Source: Leishmania martiniquensis
Taxonomy: Eukaryota > Euglenozoa > Kinetoplastea > Trypanosomatida > Trypanosomatidae
Assembly: GCF_017916325.1 (NCBI RefSeq)
Contig: NC_090170.1
Coordinates: forward strand, 513,501 to 577,500
Direction of reading: 5' to 3'
DNA: 64,000 bases
Shown here: in pieces, positions 31,504 through 41,900 of the stretch
Layout of the letters: each line of letters starts with the position of its first letter
Position numbering within the stretch: the stretch's first letter is position 1
Notes under the pieces: model-generated
What the model was told of the DNA's origin: nothing
The model's input: the letters and a program-made list of their open reading frames with translations, nothing else
Databases searched by the model: none
Program-made: the position numbers and the translations under genes

Positions 31504-33198
31504 ATGAAGCCGACGATGCACTGTGTACTGTGGCGGACACCGCAGCTAGTACTGGTCGTCCTCTTGGCAGCTCTTTATTTCTCGTACGCGTGGGCGGCGG
31601 AGGATATGAGCGAGGATGGCGCAAAGGTACTGGAGCTCATCTCCGGGGGCTCCACAGCAACCTACAGGCTACCAGACTCCATGGTGGTGCTGAACGACGC
31701 CAACTTCGAGTCCTACCTCTTCCCTAGCAAGCCTGCGGCTCCACGCGCGTTCCTATTCCTTTGCTACTCACCCTGGTGCCTTCACTGCAAATATCTTCTA
31801 CCGCTGTTTCTGAATGCCAGCATGCAATTGGACCTGATGAGAGTGCCGCACAGTAACTTTGCAGTCGTCGACGCGCAGAAGAACACGGCCGTGTCGGCTT
31901 ACTTCCAGGTGGAGCGCTTCCCCACCCTCCTGTACACCACTGGGAAGGGCAAGCAGTGGCATGTGTACGAAGGCGGCAACACGCAGGAGGGCTTCATGCA
32001 GTTCTCGGCTTACCTCCAGCACGCCGTGGTCAGCGGCAGTTTCTCAGAGGATGTCACAGATGTGGCACGGTTCACTGAGGTCGAGGAGAGGAGCGGCACG
32101 GCGCGTGTGCCATGCTACGTGTACGTCCCGGCCACTTCCTCCAGCGCCCCTGAAAACCAGCACACAGCCCGCTGGAGCCACGCAATCGATGGCGCGGCGT
32201 CCGTCAGCAACATTCGGTTCGCCGTCATCTACGAGAAGGCGCAAGCGGCGGGCTGGGCGGAGCACGCCAGCGAGAAGTACAAAAAGGTGGTGGAAAAGGC
32301 GAAGGCTTGCGTGGCGGCGGGGATGGCCAGGGGCCCAGAGGGCGAGGCCCTTGTTGTCTTCTCCGATCGCTATCGCGTGCCCCGCTGCTACTCGGGACCG
32401 TGGCTGGAGGAGCGCCGGGCCGCCATGCCGTCGAAGCACAGCAGCAGGTGGAGCACCGCTGACGGTGCGATAACCATGAGTGCGCCACTCGAGAACTTTT
32501 TGGCCTTGAGCGGCTTTCACGCCGTCGAAGGCGCTTCATCAGCCATGTTCACCACTCTCGCACAGTTTCCGAAGAACTACTTGGGCGTGCTCATGACGGA
32601 TCGCCCCATCGACGACAAGGACACAGAGTTTGTACCGGTGCTGCGCGAGATCGTGCAGGCCGCGAACGACGCTCTCGAGCACAAACATGGAAGCGACTTG
32701 CCCGTGGCGAAGGAAATGCGCATCCCTCGCGTCTCGTGGTCGTACATTGATGTGGTGCAGTACGAGGTGTGGCGCTCGCGCTACGACGTCCAACTGGATG
32801 AACTGCCGGCTGTCGTGATCATCGACACGAAGCGCGACCGCTTCTTCAAGATGCGCACCCGTGTGCCGCGCTTTGAGGCGATTAAGAGGGACACGCCTTG
32901 GAAGATTGGCGGGGAGCAGCACCAGCTGATCGCGCAGTTTGCCCAAGATGTGCTGGCGGACGTGTACAAGGCACAGAAGCTGTCGGTCGCCGGCGCCGTG
33001 GCCGAGTACCTCTCCCACTACCCCGGCTTCGCTTACCTGTACGAAGCGCTCAACTATGAAGACTTTGTCTTCGACGCTGTGGTAATGGCCCTCAGCTTCT
33101 TTAGTTTCTTACTCTTCCTAGCGATTGTGATGGAGCCGCTGATGGAGTGGTACAGAGCACGCTCAACTAAGAAACCACCCAAGGCTAAGATGGATTAG
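31504..33198 (+). CDS. membrane-anchored PDI-like thioredoxin-domain protein
   Basis: 564 residues. An N-terminal signal peptide (about 1-31, QLVLVVLLAALYFSYAWAA) is followed by a thioredoxin fold with the site WCLHC (Cys92, Cys95) in LFLCYSPWCLHCKYLLP, and cis-Pro in VERFPTLLY. A long luminal region without a second CxxC follows. One transmembrane helix lies near 525-548 (VVMALSFFSFLLFLAIVM) and the short cytosolic tail is Lys-rich. This is the plan of a TMX/EpsA-like ER oxidoreductase. The CLHC dipeptide differs from CGHC, so redox potential may differ. The start is placed to begin the signal peptide; an upstream in-frame ATG at 31252 would bury it. Confidence 0.82.
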   Translation: MKPTMHCVLWRTPQLVLVVLLAALYFSYAWAAEDMSEDGAKVLELISGGSTATYRLPDSMVVLNDANFESYLFPSKPAAPRAFLFLCYSPWCLHCKYLLPLFLNASMQLDLMRVPHSNFAVVDAQKNTAVSAYFQVERFPTLLYTTGKGKQWHVYEGGNTQEGFMQFSAYLQHAVVSGSFSEDVTDVARFTEVEERSGTARVPCYVYVPATSSSAPENQHTARWSHAIDGAASVSNIRFAVIYEKAQAAGWAEHASEKYKKVVEKAKACVAAGMARGPEGEALVVFSDRYRVPRCYSGPWLEERRAAMPSKHSSRWSTADGAITMSAPLENFLALSGFHAVEGASSAMFTTLAQFPKNYLGVLMTDRPIDDKDTEFVPVLREIVQAANDALEHKHGSDLPVAKEMRIPRVSWSYIDVVQYEVWRSRYDVQLDELPAVVIIDTKRDRFFKMRTRVPRFEAIKRDTPWKIGGEQHQLIAQFAQDVLADVYKAQKLSVAGAVAEYLSHYPGFAYLYEALNYEDFVFDAVVMALSFFSFLLFLAIVMEPLMEWYRARSTKKPPKAKMD

Positions 33199-34204
33199 GG
33201 CTGCCTCGGCAGCACCCACGCCACGTGAGTCTGTAAGCTGAAATGGCCGTTTCGATGACAGCCGCGGCCTGCCACTCGCTCTGTCTCTGTCTTTTTCTGC
33301 CTGTTCCGTTGCCGAGCGTCACTGATGTTCTGTGCGCCTGCGCCGTACACAATGTCTGCAGCTCCTTGAGAAAAACAAAAATGCTGGCACATTCGACCTT
33401 TTCTTCCCCGCCCCATTTGCCGATGGTGGGGAAGTGCGCGGCACACTGCAAGTGCCAGCGGAGGAGCTGCCTCAACATCGATCAAGGGAATTACGGAAAG
33501 AAAAACAAAAAAGCGTCTCCCATCCCTTTTCCTCCTTCCGTTCGCGGAGAAGGCAGCAGCGCCATCTTTCTGCCGACGTGAAAGCCCTGGATAGACCAAC
33601 TGGGGACTCCAGGGGGTGAAGGAAGCAGCCGCGGGCCCGAGTGGCCCAGTAGCGCACTGTCAGCCGACGATGAGCAGCTGCAGTAGTGGAACGGTGTTGT
33701 GGTGCTGGGGATGGGGAGGGGGGCTGGCTGGCAAAGAGCTTTCGCCATTGGCTCATGGGATAGGCGCGCATGTGCGTCGGCCCTCCCCTCCCCCCGTTTC
33801 TTCTCGCTTTCTGCACACGTGAATAGAAGAACACATGGGGTGGCAGGAGCCGGCGTATGCAGCGCTGCTCTTCCCCTCTTTTTTTTTTTCGGGTATGTGT
33901 GCGTTACTCAAAGGCGTGCGTTTCGGTGCGTATGCCCGTGTCTGTGTGTGCACCCTTCTACACCTTTCTGTTGCGTCTCGCGTTCCCCTTTGCGCTCCGT
34001 CCTCTCCTCCCTTCGTGCCGCTGTGCTCGACGCCGCCTCCTTTCGCCTGCCACGCCTGCAGTCACGTCCTCCCATACACACACACACACAACGACCTAGT
34101 GAGAGTGTCTCTCGGTCCGCTTTCCCTTCATTCATCTCCGTAGCGACACTCTCTCATTGCATATTTGTCGTTTCGCCTGCGCTGAGCGCCGCTGCCGGTT
34201 AGCG
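33199..34204. other. intergenic / UTR region
   Basis: No gene supported. It contains a T-run at about 33878-33888, pyrimidine stretches at 33955-34060 and (CA)n at about 34075-34090, upstream of the iron-sulfur assembly gene. Confidence 0.5.
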
Positions 34205-34852
34205 ATGCTCCGTCTCTCTCTTCGACGCTGGTGCGCCGCCGCGGTCGGCCACTCGTCGACTGCAGGGGCTCATGTGCCGACGCTGGTGACCACGTTGCCT
34301 GACTTCTATGGCAAGAGCTTCTCCGTCTCACCACGAGCGTGGGCCCAAATTACGCGGAAGAACTTGGAGGAGGGCTTCGCAAACGATGCGCGCTACCTGC
34401 GCCTCGCCGTCGACTCGGGCGGCTGCCACGGCTACATCTACAAGTTTTCTTTTGAAACAAACGAGGGGTTCAATCGAGAGGAGGATGTGGCTATCGCCGA
34501 GTCGGACGCGGTATCCCCAAATCATGAGGCGTTTACTGGCGCGCAACCGTCGCCGCGTGTGGTTGTTGATACACTCAGCGTTTCTAAACTCGAGCACGCA
34601 AGGCTGGACTACCACAGTGAGCTGAAGGGGTCCGCGTTTGTGGTGGTGGGGAATGAGTTGGTCGACGAGTCTTGCGCCTGCGCCATGTCCTTCTCGATGC
34701 GGAAAAAGACGCGGCCATCGGAGGCGTCATCGTCGGGCGCGAAAGGGGCGTCTGCAGGAGATGGCGGCGCGACTGCTCCCTCGGCGGGTGTTTTTTCAGT
34801 GGCGAATGCGCGCCCAATATCTCGCCGCACCACAGCGCGAGGCCCTTCGTGA
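34205..34852 (+). CDS. A-type iron-sulfur cluster assembly protein (ISCA-like), probably mitochondrial
   Basis: 215 residues. The N-terminus MLRLSLRRWCAAAVGHSS is Arg-rich without acids, a typical mitochondrial presequence. The HesB/IscA domain (about 40-165) starts VSPRAWAQI and carries LRLAVDSGGCHGYIYKF (Cys74) and the paired cysteines in DESCACAMSF (Cys157, Cys159), the three conserved ligands. A-type proteins help build or deliver 4Fe-4S clusters. CACA replaces the usual CGCG. An extra Ser/Gly/Ala-rich tail of about 45 residues follows the domain. ISCA2-like is my guess from GGCxGxxY spacing. The ATG is preferred over an upstream TTG 16 codons earlier. Confidence 0.88.
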   Translation: MLRLSLRRWCAAAVGHSSTAGAHVPTLVTTLPDFYGKSFSVSPRAWAQITRKNLEEGFANDARYLRLAVDSGGCHGYIYKFSFETNEGFNREEDVAIAESDAVSPNHEAFTGAQPSPRVVVDTLSVSKLEHARLDYHSELKGSAFVVVGNELVDESCACAMSFSMRKKTRPSEASSSGAKGASAGDGGATAPSAGVFSVANARPISRRTTARGPS

Positions 34853-36017
34853 AAATGGCTCGGCTCTCGGTACCTCTAACGTGTTTCTGTCCACTGCCTG
34901 CACAGTATGTGAATGCTTCTCCTGGACTTCACACACACACACACGCACAGGCACAGATTCGCACTATGAAGCCCAGGGGCTTTTGTGCTGCCCTCTTTCT
35001 GTCTCATCGCTGTGCCAGCTGCAGCATCCGGTGACATACGCGACTATTCTGTCTCTGGCATTGACGTTACCGTGCTGTTGCGGAGTTTTGCTCGCGTGGT
35101 CTCGGCGACGCTGAGCGAGTGGTCGGAGGGCGGGTGGCCACCTGAGTCTCGTCAAGGGCTTCACTGCGCTGCTCGCAGCCTCTCTTCCCTTTGTGTCTGT
35201 CTGTGCGTCCGTCGCTCGGTTTCGATGCCGTCTTCTCGGTCTGCTTGATCTCGTCACTGCCATCCTTGTGAAGTGTGGCGCGCGCGCAGCAATGAATCCT
35301 TATGGATTCCACCACCTATGCACACACACACACACGGACATGAACGCTTGCTTTCTAGCCTGCTCGACTCTCTCAGGGCTAACGCGGAAGAGCGGCGGGC
35401 GGAGGTGGGCATGCGAGGACTTGATAGCCGTCGCTCAGCCCCTAATGCGAAGCCCGTGCGACACCTCCGCTAGGACTGCCAATGATGGTAAGAGTGGTGG
35501 GCTGCACAGACATTTTCACACTTGCCCACCCATTGGCTGCACTCCCGCTCCTTCTCCAGCGCGATCGCACCCTCTCGATGCCCCGGGCTGGCGTCCCCCT
35601 CTCTTCATCCTTCCATCCACGCACACCCACATGAACGCTTGCGCTGACGCGCCGTTTTGCTCACGTAAGCGAATGCTCACGTGTTCCTGCGAAGTAATGG
35701 GGGCCTCTCTACGATCTCCGCTGGCTCAGCGACACTTCTCCAGTAGCATCCAACGACCCCAACCCAACTCTTTCTTCTCGGCCGCCTCCCTTGTTGCCTC
35801 CCGAATGCTTCTCGTCACGTGATAAGGGTAAGGTGCGGAGGGGCGGGCGCTTTTCACGCAGCTCCGTCTCCCCTCCTCCCCAACAAGAAACAAGCTCGTG
35901 CTAAAAGCCCTAGCCTCCAGAGGAGCTGACAGCTGCTTCATCTGAAAAAAACGCACGCCCTTCTCTCTTCCATAGAGGGTACACACCGATCCGCCCACCC
36001 TCACACATTAGACTATC
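34853..36017. other. intergenic / UTR region
   Basis: No gene supported. (CA)n tracts lie near 34929-34944 and 35320-35335. A 12-base palindrome with a 4-base loop (GAATCC-TTAT-GGATTC) is near 35293-35308. A 14-base string ACATGAACGCTTGC occurs twice about 290 bases apart (near 35338 and 35630), each after a CA-rich stretch. Confidence 0.5.
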
Positions 36018-37010
36018 ATGGCGGACAATCGCTCTCCCTCTGCTGCTTCGGCAGCGTCTTCAGCGTGCTACGTGTATCGGCTGAAGCACAACCCATCGTG
36101 GACAAAGTTCGGCATGCATCCAAGGGTGCTAACCGATACGAATGCTCGCCCCGGTCATCTGACATCGCCCTGCGCATCCGCACACAGAGCGTCTGAGTCG
36201 CACTACGCCGCGCCTTCTGCAAACGCGTCATTTCTGTGCACGACATCGGCACGTCAGCCGGCGTCAGTAGCAAGCGTGGCTTTAGTTGGTGCCCAAGCAG
36301 CTTTGCGACACGAACAGTGTCAACGGGTGCATACAGCTTCGCGGATAACCGATCTGCGGTCATCTGCTGTCCACGCTAGTGGTCCTCGAAGGGCTGCTCA
36401 CCCAACGGCGTCAGGCAGCGCATTCATGACTCCGAGGGCTCGTGGCGATGGCGGGGTAAAGGGGTGCGCTCCCGAAAGCGCTTCATGGGAACAAGCTGCG
36501 TTGCCACGTGAAGAAGCACCGCTGGCGGTGACGCCGATGTCCACGACCTTAACGAGCGAGAGCGGCTCTGGCGATCAAGGCGGCGAGATGCGTCGTATTT
36601 CTCGCGACGCACTTAGCTCTGCCTCAGCAGATTTATCGTGCAGAGCAGAGGTGACTTACGATCCTCCGATTCGATACTCAGCCCTTTCTCTGCAGACGGC
36701 ATCGTTGTCTCGCGCGAAGGACTCGCATCTAAGAGGCTCTGCAGCCCTTGTTGCAGTAGCGGGGCCGCTGGACGCTCTCTACGTTCCGCTGCGCCGACCT
36801 GCCCCGCGAGGCTGCGTGGCAACACGGCAGAACTTTTCAATTTCTGAAGGCGCGCGTCGCACGAGATCGTCTGATAGATCAGCGATGAAAGCGGGAGCAG
36901 TTACGGGTGGTTCTAGGGAGGCACGCGTCGTTCGCTGCGGCATAGTCGGTGGTGCACCTGAGGCGGACACCTACAGAACCAGCAGCAGTGCCTACGGGCG
37001 TGGGTGCTGA
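36018..37010 (+). CDS. hypothetical Ser/Ala/Arg-rich protein (330 residues)
   Basis: Open from the first ATG (MADNRSPSAASAASS). The composition is Ser/Ala/Arg/Gly-rich and probably disordered throughout. It has few hydrophobic clusters (LVAVAGPLDALYVPLRRP near 250) and no recognised domain. N-terminal CYVYRLKHNPSWTKFGMHP is the most ordered-looking part. Length, ATG, spacing and strand support a gene; the composition weakens the case. Confidence 0.55.
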   Translation: MADNRSPSAASAASSACYVYRLKHNPSWTKFGMHPRVLTDTNARPGHLTSPCASAHRASESHYAAPSANASFLCTTSARQPASVASVALVGAQAALRHEQCQRVHTASRITDLRSSAVHASGPRRAAHPTASGSAFMTPRARGDGGVKGCAPESASWEQAALPREEAPLAVTPMSTTLTSESGSGDQGGEMRRISRDALSSASADLSCRAEVTYDPPIRYSALSLQTASLSRAKDSHLRGSAALVAVAGPLDALYVPLRRPAPRGCVATRQNFSISEGARRTRSSDRSAMKAGAVTGGSREARVVRCGIVGGAPEADTYRTSSSAYGRGC

Positions 37011-37142
37011 GGAGAGGAGTACCGGGCCGGTTGCTACACATTCACGCAGATCATTGACCCTTCTCTCCCTGACGCTTCCGTACCCCGCACAAGCACCCGC
37101 GTTCGACTTTGCGCCTAAAGGGCTCCATAGACACAGAGAACT

Positions 37143-37178
37143 GTACATATATATGTATATATATACATATATATATAT
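37143..37178. repeat. AT-dinucleotide palindromic repeat
   Basis: Alternating AT/TA interrupted by paired GTA/TAC steps, so that TACATATATATGTA and TGTATATATATACA overlap as perfect palindromes. It could extrude as a cruciform or fold as a hairpin in RNA. It lies in the 3' flank of the gene ending at 37010. Confidence 0.6.
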
Positions 37179-38591
37179 GGGCGCTCATAGACGCCAACTC
37201 GGCCTGGAGGGATATGCTTTCTCGACGTGAGCGGGAGCTCGTTGACAATGAGGTGGAATGGGGAGGGCCCAATCGACAACGAAAACGGAGAAAGAAAAGA
37301 GGAACCAAGGAAGCTACGGCCGCCGTCGCAACGCCATTCATGTGGGGCACACTTCTACCCGCCCATACAAAATCGCCACCCTCCAGCACCGCGCTTGACA
37401 CCTCGATGGCGGCACGCCGCACCTTCTTTCCCTGTAATGTTTCCACCAGAGGCAACGCAGAGCGATATCTCCTATACACCTGATGGGGGATGCTGCCTGC
37501 GCCCTTAGCTCCGTTTCTACTCGTCACCGCTGTGCCCTGCCATCTCCTTGTCGCACCCTGTTACACCTCACTCGTGTGTCCGCAGATGCTAATTTTTCAA
37601 GCCTGCGTTGACACTTCCGTTCCTGAAAACTACCACCACTGTGTCATCATCGACTCATCAAAGGAAAGGCCCCCTTTTTTCTCTCTTCTTGGTTCTTTGC
37701 TGCATTATTTACTCTTGCGTCCGTCCAATCTGCAGTGCTTACTGCTCACCTCCCCTATACCTCTGCCTCGCCTATCTTTTTCGTTCCCTTAATCTTTTCG
37801 TTTCGCTTGTAGTTTCGTTTTACGCATTCCCTCGGCCCTCTCTCCCCCGGCAGTGAGGGACTCACTCGTGGCGACCTCCTTTTTTCTCTGAGCTGCCGAC
37901 CGAAGAACAAAGGCGGAAGGAGAAAACAACACACAAAACTACCCAGTGAGCGAAAGTGAGGCCGATTTTTCTTCCTTCAGTCTTGTAGAAGCCTTCAGTT
38001 CTTACCGAGCAGACCTGTCAGCTTCTCCATCATCGTTTTCTCGAGAGCGGTGCTGTCCGCCTTTCTTCCCGTTTTGCTTTCTGCTCCTGCGTCTTTTTCT
38101 AACCTGCGCTTCTAGGGACACCCCCCCACTCACACCCAGACATACACATACAGACGCCCGCGTGTGCACACGCGTATTTCTGCATGCTTGGAACGGTTCA
38201 TTTATGCGCTTAACCTTCTTTTACCATCATAGGCACACAAATTGCTAGCAAGGCAGCTCCGGGCACGGGGGGACAGTAAGGAGCAACTTCGATATCGCAG
38301 TAAGCTGCGAGGTTTCTTTCAGCGCGCAGCTCATACACCCACCCCTTGCACGCGCTCATACACAAACGTGCACCTGCGCAGAACACTCACGGGGAGGTTC
38401 AAAGAAAAAGCGAACGTCGAGAATTCGTCAGCTTCACTTTCTGTTTTTGCTCTTGGCTCACCCCGTGCCACTAGTTCGTGGAGCTTCCGTTGCTCTCTCT
38501 CCCCCTCCCTATCTCTCCTCTTCTTTTGTTTCCGACGTGTCTTTCTTTGTCTCTTTCCTCCTCTTTGTCCAGCTCTCTGCCTCTGTGACTG

Positions 38592-38608
38592 CGTGTGTGT
38601 GTGTGTGT
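38592..38608. repeat. (GT)n microsatellite
   Basis: A GT run of about eight units in the leader region of the gene at 38917. Confidence 0.8.
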
Positions 38609-38916
38609 TACCCTCCCTCTTGAATACCAGTGGTGTTGCGGCTCAGCGCTTCTGTTTCCCCGACTGCTCTCCCTCTCCTCCCCCCTAATTGGCACTTCTG
38701 CTTTTCCTCCCCGACTGTTTCATCACGTCTGTCTGTTGCTGCAAACGGACGTGGCTTCTGCTCGTTGTGTACGTCTTCCCTCCCTTTCGCTTTCCCTCTC
38801 TGCCGCCAAAAGCTGCCTCTGCGGTCCACATTACCCCTCACCTTCTCCCTGGTACCTTAGTTACTGGCGCGCTGCCTCACCGCGTGCATCCTCTCAGCAG
38901 GGAGCTGGCGACCACC

Positions 38917-40440
38917 ATGGATAAAGGATGCGAAGATGCGAATGGATCGGGCCGCTGTCATCACAAGTCCAATGCGCTTCGAAAATTCTTTCACAAAAGT
39001 CTGTCCGATCGCAGCATGACGCCAAAAACTGACGATGGCTCTCCGATTGCTAGAGGGGATAGCAGTAGCAGCCCCGGCTCCGCGCGGGAGCCGGAGGAGT
39101 TAGAGGACCACATGCTTGGCAGTAACTTCGACAAAACAGAGCTCTGCATAGCGTGCGGCTTTCCTCGAGGCAGCAGCGTCTGCTGCCCAGTCACGCGGCG
39201 CCACCACGGCACCGATGAGCCCATGGCATCTGGCAGACACCGCTCCAACCACCTTCGCCTGCACCCCGCCTCGAAGGGCATCTTTGCAAAGATGCGGGTT
39301 AAGTTTCCTCTGTCGCCCGTTCGTCACCATCACCGGTCGAGGCGAGTGGGAGAGGAAAGTGGAAGCTCGACCGCCGGGGAGCTGCATCCCTTGGCTCAGG
39401 GGGTGGAGGATACCGTCTTCAATGGTGCAGATGGGCATGCACTCAGGGTGGGGACGCCGCGCATGGGAGGTGCGGGTGACCCTTTGAGCCGGGAAAACGG
39501 CATAGAGAGCTTCGACAACGGCTTCCACGCGCATCCGCTCAGCGGAATCGACGTGCGCGAGGCTGGCGACGGAGTGGACGGGGCTTCCAGCCAAGACGAG
39601 GGCGCGGCGCAGTACTACTGCTACACGGACGAAAATGGCTACACGTACTGGTACACGCAAGAGCTGCAGGACCCGGCACAACAAGAAGAGTTCGCGGCCA
39701 GCGCAGAGGCGGCGCAAATGAGTGAGCAGGCGACCAACTTATGCTGCGATGCCCAGACTGGGCACGCTGGGGCAAACTTCTCACTGCCAGCGGGCTCTTA
39801 CATGTGTGAGTACGTGGATGAGAACGGGCAGACGGTGTACTGCATCTACACACCTGAGGTGGATGGCGCCCAAAACAGCACGGGAGAAGCGCCGTTGCAG
39901 ACGGGGAACACCAACAATGACCGCGCGCCCTCTACGTCGACCACCTCGGTCGCCACACCGCGCATCGCCTCCACAGTTTCAAGAGATGCCACCACGTCAT
40001 TTAAGCACAGGACACCGGCCGCGTTCTTCGCCTCTATCACCGGTGCTTTGAAGTCCCGCCGCAGCCACCGTACCCGCGGCCATGCAGACCCTCTTTCCCT
40101 CTCTCTCAGGGAAGACATGGATACAGATCCGCCGGCCCCAATGGGGACTGTGACCAGCGAGACTCTCACCAGCCCCGACAATGATGTGATGCACCCATAT
40201 GACAATGAAGTGGAGGAGTTCATGGAGCTCCTCAATGAAAGCGAGAAGAAACGCTTTCTGAAGGAGCGCAAGCGGCTCATTAAGGAACTCGCCGCGAGTG
40301 AAAAGAGGGAGCGTGACGCGCTTACAAAGCAGCGACACGATGGCATGGAGGTGCTAGGACGGGAGGAGCGCACTGAGATCTTGGCGCTTCGAAATGATCA
40401 AGACATCAAGACACCTCATAAGCGCGTGGGGAAGGCTTAG
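38917..40440 (+). CDS. hypothetical protein with duplicated aromatic DENG motif
   Basis: 507 residues from the ATG in ACCACCATGG. Cys pairs CIACGFPRGSSVCC lie near 77-90. His/Arg-rich basic stretches follow. A tandem-like motif YYCYTDENGYTYWYT (about 229-243) recurs as YMCEYVDENGQTVYCIYT (about 294-311). It is tyrosine-rich around a DENG turn, similar in feel to OCRE aromatic repeats though not a clear match. A charged helical C-terminus follows (EFMELLNESEKKRFLKERKR, about 433 on). No family assignment. The frame is open 76 codons upstream as pyrimidine-tract translation, which I exclude. Confidence 0.8.
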   Translation: MDKGCEDANGSGRCHHKSNALRKFFHKSLSDRSMTPKTDDGSPIARGDSSSSPGSAREPEELEDHMLGSNFDKTELCIACGFPRGSSVCCPVTRRHHGTDEPMASGRHRSNHLRLHPASKGIFAKMRVKFPLSPVRHHHRSRRVGEESGSSTAGELHPLAQGVEDTVFNGADGHALRVGTPRMGGAGDPLSRENGIESFDNGFHAHPLSGIDVREAGDGVDGASSQDEGAAQYYCYTDENGYTYWYTQELQDPAQQEEFAASAEAAQMSEQATNLCCDAQTGHAGANFSLPAGSYMCEYVDENGQTVYCIYTPEVDGAQNSTGEAPLQTGNTNNDRAPSTSTTSVATPRIASTVSRDATTSFKHRTPAAFFASITGALKSRRSHRTRGHADPLSLSLREDMDTDPPAPMGTVTSETLTSPDNDVMHPYDNEVEEFMELLNESEKKRFLKERKRLIKELAASEKRERDALTKQRHDGMEVLGREERTEILALRNDQDIKTPHKRVGKA

Positions 40441-40449
40441 GCCTTTTTT

Positions 40450-41900
40450 GCTCTTTCCACGAGTTATTCTGGCACGAAGACATCCGCTGGTACACGCCCA
40501 CGGTCCTGCTCGAAGGCGCGAACGGGGGGGTGTCTGTCGTTCGAGGAAACAGCGAGTCATCTAGACGCACGCGCCGGGTGAGCCGGAGGAGGAAGTAGTC
40601 AACCGGCTTTAGGCTAAGGCCCCCAGAGACCCGTTGACCTGCACGCATGCCACGCCCCCCCTCCGTCGCATCACGCCGCGGTATTCTATACTGAAGGGCG
40701 GAGACACTCGACGCTGGAGTCTGAAAGACTCGGTGGTGCGATGCGGGGTGCTCTCGCCGCGTTCCCGGCACCTCCGCCTCCACAGCCCGACGTGGAAGGT
40801 GCCCGCGCATGCCGCACGTGCGCGCCCTTTGGGGGCGGTCTGGCGCGGGTCTGCTCGCACCTTTCGTGGCTGCCTATTGATGCGCTGCTCTCCGGGTGCT
40901 TTGCTTGGATGCGGAGCAGCACGCCAGCAATGGCTGAAGGCGCGTGCGCACGCGGCTCGCATCTCAGATCGCGGGGCCCGCTTCGGGGCGCCAGCCGCCA
41001 CTTGCGGCACGAGGCCGCAGAGCACCGCAGCGACCGAGTTGCGGTTGATGGCGCACTGGCCACTCGGGCGGTGCGGCGGCGGTGCTCGAGTCGTAGGTGA
41101 GGCAGTCGAGTGCCAGGGTGGCGCCTCCGTGGCCTCGGCTTGGCCAGGCCGCCCTTTAGTGTCGCAGGTCGGGTGGTGCGAGCCGGTGCCCATTCCAATA
41201 GCCTGAAGAGTGCTTGGGCGAGGGGGGAGGGCAACGCCGCCTGGTGTTTGATCCAGAGCCTCTCGCGCCACCAGGCCACTCTTGGGCGTGCGGCCAGACG
41301 TGAAGCGCATCCTTACTGCAGGGTCAGTGTCTCCGCTGCATCCTCGCGAGCGGGACGACAGCCCACATCTACACGTATGTCCTGATATATGAAGACGAAG
41401 AGGCCACTGCCGCGCTGGCTGTCTGGGAAGCCGACGGCCTTACCGCCCTGTGGGCTGACGCGCGCCTCTGGCAGAATGCGGCCTTGTAGCGACGATCCGC
41501 GAAGGGACCGGAGTCGCCCGCAGCGCTTGGTGGCGCTCAGCCTAGTGCAGTACCGTAGCTTGCGGCGCCGGCTCAGGGCCATGGCAACGCTCCACGCCAC
41601 CGCCGCGCCCGAAAAGCAGAGCAGGAGTCGACCGATGCGTGTATTTTGCTGAGTTGTCGCCGCGACTTGAGACGAGCTGCTACGACCATGATCATAGCCG
41701 TGTGTCTCCGCAGCGCCGCGCCGACACCGACCTCTCCGTCAACATCAGAGAGTCCGCAGCTGGCAGGAGCTCTGTGGCTTTCCACAGAGGTCAGTTACTG
41801 ACTCCTGACGCCGCGCGATAAGGCTGCCGGCGTCAGAAGGGCTCGAGGTGTTGGGAAGAAGAGAGTCGCCGACGTGTGCACGGTCTTTGCTGAGGCATCA
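40450..41900 (-). mobile_element. degenerate ingi/L1Tc-type retroposon remnant (DIRE-like), antisense
   Basis: A GC-rich stretch unlike the pyrimidine-rich UTRs around it. On the minus strand, 41313-41600 reads ARVSPQGGKAVGFPD and then SGLFVFIYQDIRVDV, resembling the reverse-transcriptase block GxPQGs..GPLLFvIYxDDI. Further along, in shifted frames, come MRFTSGRTPKSGL (like the post-catalytic KT segment) and RAHAPSAIAGVLL (like the thumb HARACRxIAGVL segment). The order fits an RT running from about 41.9 to 40.5 kb with several frameshifts and a damaged YADD box. Ends are unknown. The alternative is another decayed gene; profile searching would decide. Confidence 0.4.

Larger units (their letters stand above)
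37011..38916. other. long intergenic / UTR region with AT-rich hairpin and (GT)n
   Basis: 1.9 kb without a supported gene. It holds the AT-rich palindromic repeat at 37143-37178, long pyrimidine tracts at about 37660-37830, 38480-38580 and 38650-38720, and (GT)n at about 38592-38608. Confidence 0.5.

Noticed and set aside
35193..35822. 209-codon plus-strand frame
   Set aside because: Begins at GTG, spans a (CA)n repeat, and its composition is that of UTR.
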